Shown in pieces: positions 26,368-35,144 of a stretch of DNA of 64,000 bases. Position numbers and translations under genes: made by a program. The DNA is from an uncultured Eubacteriales bacterium (GTDB taxonomy: Bacteria > Bacillota > Clostridia > Christensenellales > Aristaeellaceae). The stretch is from contig CADBCY010000009.1 in assembly GCA_902793325.1 (NCBI GenBank), forward strand, positions 18,172 to 82,171, given 5' to 3'. The notes below the pieces were generated by a model. That model was given only the letters and a program-made list of their open reading frames with translations. It made no database searches and was not told the origin of the DNA. Within the stretch, counting starts at the first letter, position 1; every line of letters starts with the position of its first letter.

Positions 26368-27852
26368 TTACCAGAGATTTGTGCGGATCACGCGCTCCGC
26401 AAAGACCGCATAGCGCCGGTTCCACGCTTCGACATCCTTCGGTTCATAGACGCTCTGCGGGAAGGTGTTCGCGGAAACCCGGCGCATGGACTCCTTGTCC
26501 TTCAGCTCGCCGCAGGCATAGCATTGCAGCAGCAGGTTGCCCACGCCGCTCCCCTCGTACAGCCCGGTATACACCGGATAGCCGCAGGCGTTGGCTGCGT
26601 ACTGCGCAAGCAGGCGGTTGCGGCTGCCCCCGCCCATCATGTAGATCCGGTCGATCCTGCGGTCGGCGGCCTTCAGCAGGGCGTCCAGGTAGCGCCGGTA
26701 TTCCAGCACCATGCTCCGGTAGACGATGCCGGCGATCGCGGGCACGTCGTTGCGGTCCACGTCCACGCCGAAGTCGCGCCGGATGGCGGCGGTGATCGCG
26801 CCCAGCATGTCCTCCGGGCCGTAGAAGTCCCGCCCGTTGATGTCGATGGAGAGGTCGTTCTCCCCCGCGCCCTCCGCCAGGTTGACGATCTCCTCGTAGG
26901 AATACCTGCCCCACTGGCTCTTGCACTGTTCGATGATCCACGTGCCGGTCATGTTGCGCTTGAACATGTTCTTGCCGAAGGGGGCGCTGGAATTGTTGAA
27001 GTTGTTCTCGTAGGCGATGTCGTTGATTACGGGCGCGTCCGTCTCAATGCCCATCAGCGCCCAGGTGCCGCAACTGATGAAGCCCCAGTTGCGTCCGTTG
27101 TCCGGCACCGCGGTCAGGGCGCAGACGGTGTCATGGGTACAGCTCGTGACGATGCGGACGGGCCCTTCCAGTCCCGCCGCCCTGACGATCGCGGGGTCCA
27201 CCTGGCCGATGCAGGTGCCGGGGCCGACGACCCTGGTGCACAGGCCGGCGGGAAGGCCGAAGCGCTCGAACACCTCCGCGTCCCAGGCGTCCCGGCGGAA
27301 ATCGTACAGCCGCCCGAAGGTGGGCATGGATCGCTCGCAGCAGGCCTCCGCGCCCAGCATATAGTGCATGGCGTCCGCCACGAACAACATGCCCCTGGGG
27401 TCGTCCAGCGAGGGATCGTCGTCCAGCTTCATGCTCAGCAGCATGCGCAGCGGATCGGAGGGCATGCGCTGGTTGCCGTTGCGCTCATACAGCGCCCGCT
27501 CTCCGAACGCCGCCTCGATCAGCGGCTGCGTGCGCTCGACCGTGTTGACGGTACGGTAGGAGACCGGCAGGTGGTTCAGGTTGCCGTCGCGGTTCAACAC
27601 CGAGAAATCCCCGCCCCAGGAGCACACGCTGAGGCTGTCCAGGCGTGGGCCGTACTTTTCCGCGTAAAGGGACAGCGCGTGCTGGATATCATCGTTGAAG
27701 CGGTAGAGATTGCGGTAATCCCTGCCGTGGACGCGCGTGAATTGGGTCCGGAAGCGATAGATCGGGTCCGTCCTCAGGACGCCGCCGTCCAGATAGCCGA
27801 CGATCGCGCGGCCGCTCTCGGAGCCCATGTCGATCGCAAGATGCATGCCCAT
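26368..27852 (-). CDS. rhaB: Rhamnulokinase-type FGGY carbohydrate kinase
   Basis: The protein has 494 residues. The ATG at 27852 was chosen because GGAGG lies 8 bases upstream and the family begins LAIDMGSESGRAIVG here. The RhaB-type features are CSWGGDFSVLNRDG (catalytic Asp region), TSCTHDTVCALTAVP (HDT), FISCGTWALMGIE and IYMMGGGSRNRLLAQ. It phosphorylates a ketose, probably L-rhamnulose, at O1 with ATP. L-fuculose or another 6-deoxyketose remains possible. Nothing is broken. Confidence 0.87.
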   Translation of the reverse strand: MGMHLAIDMGSESGRAIVGYLDGGVLRTDPIYRFRTQFTRVHGRDYRNLYRFNDDIQHALSLYAEKYGPRLDSLSVCSWGGDFSVLNRDGNLNHLPVSYRTVNTVERTQPLIEAAFGERALYERNGNQRMPSDPLRMLLSMKLDDDPSLDDPRGMLFVADAMHYMLGAEACCERSMPTFGRLYDFRRDAWDAEVFERFGLPAGLCTRVVGPGTCIGQVDPAIVRAAGLEGPVRIVTSCTHDTVCALTAVPDNGRNWGFISCGTWALMGIETDAPVINDIAYENNFNNSSAPFGKNMFKRNMTGTWIIEQCKSQWGRYSYEEIVNLAEGAGENDLSIDINGRDFYGPEDMLGAITAAIRRDFGVDVDRNDVPAIAGIVYRSMVLEYRRYLDALLKAADRRIDRIYMMGGGSRNRLLAQYAANACGYPVYTGLYEGSGVGNLLLQCYACGELKDKESMRRVSANTFPQSVYEPKDVEAWNRRYAVFAERVIRTNLW

Positions 27853-27897
27853 TGGATCAGCCTCCTTCACTCGGTGAAAAGGATCGTTCAAGACCGG

Positions 27898-28893
27898 TCA
27901 GACCGTGGCCCGCTCGATGAGCTCGACGTCGAGGATGAGGTCCTCCACCGTTTCCCCCTTCAGCATGCGGATGATGGAATCCGCGGCCAGCGCGCCGAAG
28001 CGGCGGTACTGCTGGCGCACCGTGGTGAGCGGCGGCGTGATGCGCCGGCTCAGGGGAATATCGTCCATGCCCATCAGCGCGATTCCTTCGGGAACGGCCA
28101 CGTGAGCCTCGTTCAGATACTGCGCGCCTCCGATCGCCAGGATGTCGGAGGTGTAGAACACCGAATCACAGTGGAGCCCGGAGCGCAGGATCCGCTCCGT
28201 AACCTGCCTGCCGCCCTCGTAGGTCACGTGTTCGACGTGGAAGATGCATCGCGGGTCGAGCGGCCTGCCGTGATCCGCCAGCGCCTTCCGGAAGCCCCGC
28301 AGGCGCTGGCGCTGTGTCTCCAGCTCGTCCTCGAAGAGCACGATCGCCGGGTTGTGCCTGCCGGCGGCCATCAGCCGCTCTCCGGCGAGGCAGCCTCCGC
28401 GGTAGTTGTCGCTTCCAATAAAGCAACTGCCCTTTTCCATGGATGCCGGCGGCGGCTTGCGGTCCACATAGATGATCGGCAGATCGCTCATCAGCGTCTT
28501 CGAGCGCTTTCCGCCCACGAAGATGATGCCCGAGAAGCGGAGATTGCCGAGCATCTCCATGAAGCGCTTTTCCGCCTCCTCGTTTTCAAAGGTGTCGCAG
28601 ATCACCGCCGTATAGCCATGGCGGAACAGCTCGCTCTCGATCTCCTGCACGATGCCCGCGAAATAATCGCTGGTGATATCGCTCACGATCACGCCGATCG
28701 CCTTCATGCGATCCTCGCGCAGGCTCTTCGCCAGCATGTTCGGCTGGTAATTGTATCGATCGATCACTTCCCGCACGCGCTGCTCCGTCTCCTTGGAGAA
28801 GCGCCCGTTTCCGTTGATGACGCGGGACACGGTGGCCACGGAGGTATTCGCCAGGCGCGCGATCTCCTTGATCGAAAGCTTCCCGTTGTTCAT
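27898..28893 (-). CDS. LacI family transcriptional repressor
   Basis: The protein has 331 residues. The start at MNNGKLSIKEI follows GGAGG. The DNA-binding domain is typical (SIKEIARLANTSVATVSRVI, hinge YQPNMLAKSLR), followed by a Peripla_BP_3 effector domain (IGVIVSDITSDYF, IIFVGGKRSK, MGMDDIPLSRRITPPLTTV). It heads the catabolic operon and probably represses the divergent transporter operon through a CG-centred operator at 29289. The inducer is likely the imported sugar or its phosphate. Confidence 0.92.
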   Translation of the reverse strand: MNNGKLSIKEIARLANTSVATVSRVINGNGRFSKETEQRVREVIDRYNYQPNMLAKSLREDRMKAIGVIVSDITSDYFAGIVQEIESELFRHGYTAVICDTFENEEAEKRFMEMLGNLRFSGIIFVGGKRSKTLMSDLPIIYVDRKPPPASMEKGSCFIGSDNYRGGCLAGERLMAAGRHNPAIVLFEDELETQRQRLRGFRKALADHGRPLDPRCIFHVEHVTYEGGRQVTERILRSGLHCDSVFYTSDILAIGGAQYLNEAHVAVPEGIALMGMDDIPLSRRITPPLTTVRQQYRRFGALAADSIIRMLKGETVEDLILDVELIERATV

Positions 28894-28942
28894 GGCGATT
28901 CCTTCCTCCGTAAGCGTGATATTGCAGGAGCATTCCATAGAT

Positions 28943-28972
28943 ACTATATCACAGCCGGAGGAAGTCCGTCAA
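28943..28972 (-). promoter_or_regulatory. Promoter of the LacI-kinase-aldolase operon
   Basis: On the minus strand TTGACG (28967-28972) and TATAGT (28943-28948) are 18 bases apart, 50 bases before the LacI ATG. The rest of the gap to the divergent promoter (28973-29244) shows no gene and no clear structure; it is GC-rich on the left and AT-rich on the right. Confidence 0.65.
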
Positions 28973-29244
28973 TCACCTGTGCGCGCGAACCCGGACGGTT
29001 TTCTCCGGGAAAGCCGCCGCCGGAAGGCGCGGGCGGGCTGCGCCACGAACGCATGCCGTCCATGGGCGCGCGGGCGCGTTTTTCGGCGTTCGCGCGGGGA
29101 TTTCTTCCGTTCGCCCTGTAACGTCAAGATTAAGTTTTGTTCGCTAACCGTTGTCTTTCCCATGGAATTTCCCGGCCTAAGCCGCGAAAAATGCCGGAAA
29201 CTGCAATATAGCAAAAATTTCTTCGCAAAAATCTAGAGATACTG

Positions 29245-29273
29245 TTGACATTGTGTCTAAGATCGGTTAAAAT
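29245..29273 (+). promoter_or_regulatory. Promoter of the ketose transporter operon
   Basis: TTGACA (29245-29250) and TAAAAT (29268-29273) have a 17-base spacer. A TATAAT at 29273-29278 is closer to consensus but lies 22 bases away, so I prefer the first pair. Confidence 0.65.
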
Positions 29274-29288
29274 ATAATCGTATTCAGA

Positions 29289-29300
29289 GTAATCGTTTAC
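29289..29300 (+). promoter_or_regulatory. Putative LacI-family operator
   Basis: GTAATCGTTTAC is an imperfect palindrome centred on CG with GTAA/TTAC ends, the usual form of LacI-family sites. It lies about 10 bases after the expected transcription start of the transporter operon, a blocking position. The repressor gene at 27898-28893 is the obvious candidate. Confidence 0.55.
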
Positions 29301-29403
29301 CCTGTTTTCTCCACGCGCCGGAGAAATGGCGCCTCACCCCGATCTGTCGGCAGAGTGGTTGACTGCTGTCGAAAGATAATTATTAAATGGAGGAGCGAAC
29401 AAC

Positions 29404-30471
29404 ATGAAGAAACTGCTTACCCTGATCCTGGTTGTTGCCATGATCGCCACCATCGCCGGCACGGCGCTTGCCGAGGGCTATCAGGTCCTGAACGGCTTCG
29501 ATCCCGCGAACTTCAAGAGCGACAAGGATCCCTCTGAGTTCAAGATGGCCGTCGTCGTGAAGGGCGTTGCCGACTGGTTCTCCCGCCTGGAGGAAGGCGT
29601 GACCGAGTTCGCTGAGAAGTATGGCGTGGACGCGCACGTTGAGTTCCCCGCCACCACCGACGCCGCCTCCCAGCTGGAGATCATCGACCAGCTCAAGACC
29701 CAGGGTTATGACGCCATCATCGTGGTGCCGAACGACTCCGCCGCCCTGGAGAACACCTTCAAGGACGCCATGGAGAAGGGCATCGTCGTCATCGGCCACG
29801 AGGCTTCCAACCTGACCAACTGCCTGTATGACACCGAGGCCTTCAACGCGCAGACGAACGCCGAAGCCAAGGCAGACGCGCTGATCGAGGCCACCGGCGG
29901 CGAGGGCAAGTACGCCATCATGGTCGGCTACACCACTGCCATCACCCACATGGACTACGCCACCCGCGAGGTTGATTACCTGAAGGAGAAGGCCCCGGGC
30001 CTGGAGCTGATCAACGACGGCGCCATCCCCACCTGCGAGTCCAAGGAATCCACCACCACCGCCTATGAGCAGGCCAAGCAGGTCCTGAAGGCCAACCCCG
30101 ACCTGAAGGGCTTTGTGTGCCACTGCTCCACCGACGCGGCGGGCGTCTCCCAGGCTGTTGAAGAGATGGGCCTCGACGGCCAGGTCATGATCATCGGCGC
30201 CGGCGTTCCCTCCGTGTACGCCGAGCAGCTGAAGGACGGCCTGATCTACTGCGTCACCACCTGGGATCCCAAGCTGTCCGGCTACGTTGCCTGCCTGACC
30301 GCCTACAAGGTGCTGACCGGCGAGCCCGTGGGCGACGGCTCCGACCTGTCTGACGGCGGCGCGGCTCCCGGCTACGAGGCTGTCAAGCTGGTCCTGGACG
30401 ACGGCAACAACTGCCTGCTCGGCAGCGCGCCCTGCGTTGCGACCGCTGAGAACGTCGACGATCTGTTCTAA
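29404..30471 (+). CDS. Sugar ABC transporter substrate-binding protein
   Basis: The protein has 355 residues with a signal peptide at 1-23 (MKKLLTLILVVAMIATIAGT, then ALA cleavage). The fold is Peripla_BP_4 (FKMAVVVKGVADWFSRLEEG, AIIVVPNDSAALENTF, VVIGHEAS). It is the first gene of a complete importer and faces the kinase/aldolase operon, so the ligand is probably a 6-deoxy or rare hexose. GGAGG lies upstream of the ATG. Confidence 0.92.
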   Translation: MKKLLTLILVVAMIATIAGTALAEGYQVLNGFDPANFKSDKDPSEFKMAVVVKGVADWFSRLEEGVTEFAEKYGVDAHVEFPATTDAASQLEIIDQLKTQGYDAIIVVPNDSAALENTFKDAMEKGIVVIGHEASNLTNCLYDTEAFNAQTNAEAKADALIEATGGEGKYAIMVGYTTAITHMDYATREVDYLKEKAPGLELINDGAIPTCESKESTTTAYEQAKQVLKANPDLKGFVCHCSTDAAGVSQAVEEMGLDGQVMIIGAGVPSVYAEQLKDGLIYCVTTWDPKLSGYVACLTAYKVLTGEPVGDGSDLSDGGAAPGYEAVKLVLDDGNNCLLGSAPCVATAENVDDLF

Positions 30472-30507
30472 CCACTGATACATCGGTTTAATACGCATTA
30501 AACCTGA

Positions 30508-30540
30508 GGCGCTGCCGGGCGGTTTACACTTGGCAGCGCC
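30508..30540 (+). other. Intercistronic hairpin after the binding-protein gene
   Basis: GGCGCTGCC and GGCAGCGCC form a perfect 9-bp stem with a 15-base loop in the 115-base gap. Only a short TT follows. It is best read as an attenuator or mRNA-stabilising stem that keeps the binding protein more abundant than the membrane parts. Confidence 0.55.
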
Positions 30541-30586
30541 TTGTCGATGCAAGGCGAACACAACGAAGGGAAGGGAGGAATAACCG

Positions 30587-32077
30587 TTGTCTGAGTACAT
30601 CTTGGACTGCAAGGGCGTATGCAAGTCCTTCGGCGGCGTGCACGCCCTGCAGAATGTCGACCTGAGAGTAAAGCGCGGCGAGGTGCACTGCCTGGCCGGC
30701 GAGAACGGCTGCGGAAAATCCACCATCATCAAGGCGATCTCCGGGTTCCAGCCGCAGGATTCCGGCACAATCGAATTCGACGGGACGGTCTATCAGCAGC
30801 TCTCGCCGTCGATCTCCATCGACCAGGGCATCCAGGTCATCTATCAGGATATGTCGGTCTTCCCGAACCTGACGGTGCAGGAAAACCTGGCCATCAACAC
30901 CGTGATCTCCAACAAGCAGAAGATCTACAATCACAGGCAGCAGCGGGAGATCGCGAAGAAGGTCATGGCGACGCTGGACCTGGACCTGGATCTGGACGAC
31001 TTGGTCGAAACGCTGCCCGTCGCGGCCAAGCAGCTGATCGCCATTGCGCGAGCGCTGTACGCCAAGGCGAAATTCCTGATCCTGGACGAGCCCACGACGG
31101 CGCTGACCCGCAAGGAGGTCGACCGCCTGTTTGAGATCATCCGCGACCTGAAGGCCAAGGGGCTCTCCATACTGTTCGTGTCCCACAAGCTGGATGAAAT
31201 GTACGAGATCTCCGACAGCATTACCATCATGCGCTCTGGCCAGGCCGTGTACACCGGTCCCATGGCGACGCTGAGCGAGGAGGATTTCACCCACTACATG
31301 ACCGGCCGCGACTTCAACGACGTGGACAACAAGCACGCCGAGGAGCGCATCCAGTACGACGCAAAGCCGGCCATCGAGCTGAAAGACCTGTCCGGCCCCG
31401 GCTTCGCGGGCGTTTCCTTCAAGGTGCAGCCCGGCGAGATCGTCGGCATCACCGGCCAGTTGGGTTCCGGCCGCTCCGAGCTGTGCAACACGCTGTTCGG
31501 CATCGAGCAGGCGACCGGCGGCACCATCACCTGCGCGGGCAAGCAGGTGACCATCTCCTCCGTGAAGGACGCGACGAAGAACGGCATCGCGCTGGTTCCC
31601 GAGGACCGACTGACCGAGGGCCTGTTCCTGCCGGTGTCCATCATGGAGAACATCACCGTCGTCAACTTCGACAAGTTCACCAAGGGTGTGACGCTGGACG
31701 CCCCGAACCAGATCGCCGAATCCGCGCAATGGGTCAAGGATATCCACGTCAAGACCGACGACCATATGCTCCCGGTGCAGACGCTCTCCGGCGGCAACCA
31801 GCAGAAGGTGGTTCTGGCGAAGTGGCTGTCCACAGACCCGAAGATCCTGATCCTCAACGGCCCCACCGTCGGCGTGGACATCGGCGCGAAGTACGACATC
31901 TACGCGCTCCTGCGCGAGCTGGCAAAGAAGGGCCTGGCGGTCCTCGTCGCCAGCGATGACCTGACCGAGGTTTCCAGGCTGTGCGACCGCACCGTGGTCA
32001 TGCGGGGCGGCATCATGACCGGGGAGATCGCCGGCAAGGACCTGACCGTCGAAAACCTGACCAAGGCGATCATGTGA
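30587..32077 (+). CDS. Sugar ABC transporter ATP-binding protein, atypical second site
   Basis: The protein has 496 residues. The start is TTG, 8 bases after GGGAGGA. NBD1 has GENGCGKSTIIKA (Walker A) and LILDEPTTAL (Walker B), but a poor signature (LPVAAKQLIAIARAL). NBD2 has TGQLGSGRSEL, a good LSGGNQQKVVLAKWL signature, and LILNGPTVGVDIGAK, where Walker B has Asn-Gly in place of Asp-Glu. Hydrolysis is therefore expected at one composite site only. It works with the two permeases that follow. Confidence 0.92.
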   Translation: MSEYILDCKGVCKSFGGVHALQNVDLRVKRGEVHCLAGENGCGKSTIIKAISGFQPQDSGTIEFDGTVYQQLSPSISIDQGIQVIYQDMSVFPNLTVQENLAINTVISNKQKIYNHRQQREIAKKVMATLDLDLDLDDLVETLPVAAKQLIAIARALYAKAKFLILDEPTTALTRKEVDRLFEIIRDLKAKGLSILFVSHKLDEMYEISDSITIMRSGQAVYTGPMATLSEEDFTHYMTGRDFNDVDNKHAEERIQYDAKPAIELKDLSGPGFAGVSFKVQPGEIVGITGQLGSGRSELCNTLFGIEQATGGTITCAGKQVTISSVKDATKNGIALVPEDRLTEGLFLPVSIMENITVVNFDKFTKGVTLDAPNQIAESAQWVKDIHVKTDDHMLPVQTLSGGNQQKVVLAKWLSTDPKILILNGPTVGVDIGAKYDIYALLRELAKKGLAVLVASDDLTEVSRLCDRTVVMRGGIMTGEIAGKDLTVENLTKAIM

Positions 32078-32090
32078 GGAGGCGAATAAG

Positions 32091-33104
32091 ATGAATAAGA
32101 AAACGAAACGGCTCCTCGGCAGAAACGAGTTTTACGTTGCCGCTATCATCATCGTCCTCGCGCTGATCATCCAGGTGATCTCCGGGCAGTTTATCGCGGT
32201 CAACAACCTGGTCGACCTGGCCCGCGCGATCATCGTCAACGCGATCTACGCGCTGTGCGGCCTGCTGGCCTTCGTATCCACCGGCGCGGATGTCTCCTTC
32301 CCGATGATCGCCGGCATGACGACCTACATCATCTTCAAGGTGGCCGAGGTGACCAGCCTTCCGGCGATCGTGCTGGTGCTCATCGCGCTGGCCATCGGCG
32401 CGCTGTGCGGCTGCATCAACGGCTTCTTCATCGTCAAGTATCACTTCAACTCCCTGATCGTCACGCTGTCCACCTCCGCCATCTGCTACGGCATCGCCTT
32501 CGGCGCGCTGAAGGGCGTGCGCATCGACGTGCCGGAAGCGTTCAAGGGCTTCTCCAAGTGGAACCTGTTCACCGTGCGGAGCAACATCACGGGCCTGGGC
32601 GCGAAGATGCACGGCGCCATACTGATCATGATACTGCTGTACGTGATCGCCTATCTGGTGCTCCGGCACACGATGGTCGGGCGCTCGATCTACGCCATCG
32701 GCGGCGACGAGATCTCCGCGCGCCGCGCCGGTATCCAGGTCGACAGGGTTCGCTTCGGCGTCTTCGTCGTCAACGGCATGATCGCCGTGATCGGCGGCCT
32801 GTGCTACGCCTGCATGTGCAAGAACTGCTCCCCCATGGAGTACTACGGCGGTGAGAACATCGTCATCGCCGCGATCGTGTTGGGCGGCGTTCGCCTGACC
32901 GGCGGCCACGGCACGCTGCTGGGCTGCCTGCTGGGCACGTTCCTGCTGTCGATGGTCTCCAACTCGCTGACGCTGATCGGCGTGTCCGTTTACTGGCAGA
33001 ACGTGTTTATCGGCCTGATCATCGTCGGTGGCGCGTCCATTTCCGCAATCCAGGCGAAGCGCTCCCTGAAGGCCAGTAAGGAGCTCGGAAAGGAGGCGGC
33101 TTGA
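32091..33104 (+). CDS. Sugar ABC transporter permease 1
   Basis: This is a 337-residue BPD_transp_2 family membrane protein. AGGAGG precedes the ATG, 13 bases after the ATPase stop. It has 8-10 helices, with FVSTGADVSFPMIAGMT near 65 and IVIAAIVLGGVRLTGGHGT near 265 (family permease loop). It probably forms a heterodimeric channel with the next gene. Confidence 0.92.
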   Translation: MNKKTKRLLGRNEFYVAAIIIVLALIIQVISGQFIAVNNLVDLARAIIVNAIYALCGLLAFVSTGADVSFPMIAGMTTYIIFKVAEVTSLPAIVLVLIALAIGALCGCINGFFIVKYHFNSLIVTLSTSAICYGIAFGALKGVRIDVPEAFKGFSKWNLFTVRSNITGLGAKMHGAILIMILLYVIAYLVLRHTMVGRSIYAIGGDEISARRAGIQVDRVRFGVFVVNGMIAVIGGLCYACMCKNCSPMEYYGGENIVIAAIVLGGVRLTGGHGTLLGCLLGTFLLSMVSNSLTLIGVSVYWQNVFIGLIIVGGASISAIQAKRSLKASKELGKEAA

Positions 33105-33105
33105 T

Positions 33106-34080
33106 ATGACGACGGTGAAAAAGCTCAAGATCAACAGTGACTTCCTAAGAATGCTGGTCATATTGGTCGTGTTCATCGTTGCCGCGACCATCACCTCCGG
33201 TTCGAACTTCTTCAGCGTGGTCAGCTTCCAGACCATGGCGAAGCAGTTGACGGAATACGGCCTGATGTCCATCGCGCTGTCCATGGCCATGATCACCGGC
33301 GGCATCGACCTGTCCACCGTGTACATCGCCAACATGTGCGGCGCCATCGCGTCCCTGACCATCAGCGCCATCGCGCCGGAAGGCCAGTTCATCGGCATAC
33401 TGTTCGCCTGCATCCTCGCCATCGCGATCGGCCTGTGCTGCGGCGCGCTGAACGGCTTCCTGGTCTCCGTGGTGGGCGTACCCCCCATGCTGGCGACGCT
33501 GGGCACGTATGAGCTGTTCTCCGGCATCACCATCGTGCTCTCCAACGGCCAGTCGATCCAGGTCATCCCGCAGTTTACCGTATTTGCGACATTGGAGGTC
33601 CTGGGCATCCCACTTCCGTTCATCGTGTTCGTGATCATGGCGGTCATATTCTCGATCCTGCTGGGCAAGACCGCCTTCGGCCGCAGGGTGCACCTGGTTG
33701 GCGTCAACCCGAAGGCCGCGCGCTTTGCGGGCATTAACAACGAAAAGACCATCATCATGGCCTATACGCTGGGCGGCTTCCTGTGCGCGGTCGCGGGCCT
33801 GATCTCGCTGTCGCGCGTGTCCTCTGTTAAGGCGGACTTCGGCTCCTCCTACGTCATGATGACGATCCTGATCGCCGTTCTGGGCGGCTGCAACCCCGCC
33901 GGCGGCTGGGGCGAGATCCCCGGCGTGGCCACGGCGGTGCTCGTGCTGCAGGTCATTTCCCAGTGGCTGACCGCCGTCCCGTGGATCAACGGCTACTATC
34001 GCCAGGCCCTGTACGGCATCCTGCTGCTCGGCTTCATGACCTACAAGTTCTACCGCGACAAGGGCACCCAGCGGCGCTGA
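33106..34080 (+). CDS. Sugar ABC transporter permease 2
   Basis: The protein has 324 residues, in the same family as the preceding permease but clearly diverged. It shows SMAMITGGIDLSTVYIANMCG and VMMTILIAVLGGCNPAGGWGE. The ATG is 1 base after the previous stop, with AGGAGG inside that gene. Two different permeases with one fused ATPase is the arrangement seen in rhamnose and autoinducer-2 importers. Confidence 0.92.
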   Translation: MTTVKKLKINSDFLRMLVILVVFIVAATITSGSNFFSVVSFQTMAKQLTEYGLMSIALSMAMITGGIDLSTVYIANMCGAIASLTISAIAPEGQFIGILFACILAIAIGLCCGALNGFLVSVVGVPPMLATLGTYELFSGITIVLSNGQSIQVIPQFTVFATLEVLGIPLPFIVFVIMAVIFSILLGKTAFGRRVHLVGVNPKAARFAGINNEKTIIMAYTLGGFLCAVAGLISLSRVSSVKADFGSSYVMMTILIAVLGGCNPAGGWGEIPGVATAVLVLQVISQWLTAVPWINGYYRQALYGILLLGFMTYKFYRDKGTQRR

Positions 34081-34152
34081 TCCGCACGGTAACCGACAAC
34101 GGGCCGCCGTGTGCGGCGGCCCCTGGACCACAACCAAGAAAGGACGATTTGC

Positions 34153-35022
34153 ATGAAGTACGGCATTTACTATTCCTATTGGGAGAAGGCCTGGCGCGCG
34201 GATTACATCCCGTACGTGAAGAAGGTCAAGGACCTGGGCTTTGACATCCTCGAGGTCGGCTGCCATCACTTCCTGGATATGGACGACGAATTCCTGACCT
34301 CCCTGAGGAAGGAAGCCGAGTCGCAGGGCATCGTCATCACCGGCGGCTACGGCCCCGACAAGGCCCACGACATCGCCAACGCGGACCCGGCCATCGTGAA
34401 GGCGGCCTTTGACAAGTACGAGGCGACCTTCAAGAAGATGAAGACCGCGGGCGTCAAGTGGCTCGGCGGCGGGCTCTACTCCTACTGGCCGGTTGATTAC
34501 AGCCTGCCGATCGACAAGCCCGGCGACCGCGCGCGCTCCATCGCCAACATCCGTACCCTGGCCGACATGGCCGCCGAGTACGACATCTCCCTCGGCATGG
34601 AGGTCCTCAACCGCTTCGAGGGCTACATCCTCAATACCTGCGAGGAGGCCGTGGACTTCGTCGATAAGGTGGGCAAGAAGAACGTCTACATCATGCTGGA
34701 CACCTTCCACATGAACATCGAGGAGGATTCCTTCGTCGAGGCCGTGAAGCTCGCGGGCGACCGGCTGGGCCACCTGCACGTGGGCGAGGCGAACCGCCAC
34801 TGCCCCTTCCCCGGCGGGCGCATCCCGTGGAAGGAGATCGGCGACGCGCTGCACGAGGTCGGCTACAACGGCAACATCGTCATGGAGCCGTTCGTCCTCG
34901 AGGGCGGCGAGGTCGGCCGCGATATCCGCGTCTGGCGCGACCTGTCCAACGGCGCGACCATAGAGAAGCTGGATCAGGACGCCGCGGACTCCGTGAAGTT
35001 CCTGCGCGGCCTGTGGGGCTGA
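34153..35022 (+). CDS. D-tagatose/D-psicose 3-epimerase family sugar epimerase
   Basis: The protein has 289 residues; MKYGIYYSYWEKAW follows AAAGGA. The TIM-barrel metal ligands of the family are all visible: Glu in LGMEVLNRFEGY, Asp in IMLDTFHMNIEED, His in LGHLHVGEANRH and Glu in NIVMEPFVLEGG. FDILEVGCHHF and RIPWKEIGDAL also match. The close pattern to known psicose 3-epimerases predicts C3 epimerisation of free ketohexoses. It closes the transporter operon, so it probably converts the imported ketose into the kinase substrate. Confidence 0.9.
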   Translation: MKYGIYYSYWEKAWRADYIPYVKKVKDLGFDILEVGCHHFLDMDDEFLTSLRKEAESQGIVITGGYGPDKAHDIANADPAIVKAAFDKYEATFKKMKTAGVKWLGGGLYSYWPVDYSLPIDKPGDRARSIANIRTLADMAAEYDISLGMEVLNRFEGYILNTCEEAVDFVDKVGKKNVYIMLDTFHMNIEEDSFVEAVKLAGDRLGHLHVGEANRHCPFPGGRIPWKEIGDALHEVGYNGNIVMEPFVLEGGEVGRDIRVWRDLSNGATIEKLDQDAADSVKFLRGLWG

Positions 35023-35044
35023 TCGCTTCAATCCGCACCCAAAT

Positions 35045-35089
35045 AAGCGGCTGTCTCGAAACCGAGGTTTCGAGACAGCCGCTTTCTCT
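35045..35089 (+). terminator. Rho-independent terminator of the transporter/epimerase operon
   Basis: A perfect stem of about 18 bp (AAGCGGCTGTCTCGAAAC with its complement ending in CAGCCGCTT) and a tiny loop are followed by TTCTCT. It is 22 bases after the epimerase stop. Confidence 0.85.
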
Positions 35090-35144
35090 GCCGCAGCGCC
35101 CATAAAGCCCCTAAACGCGCAACATCATCGCCCGGTTACGGCCC

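Noticed and set aside
26356-29121. Open frame of 921 codons on the plus strand
   Set aside because: Antisense to the kinase and LacI genes, with His/Arg/Val-rich low-information sequence.
29245-29278. TTGACA with TATAAT as the transporter promoter
   Set aside because: The spacer is 22 bases. TAAAAT at 17 bases is the better partner.
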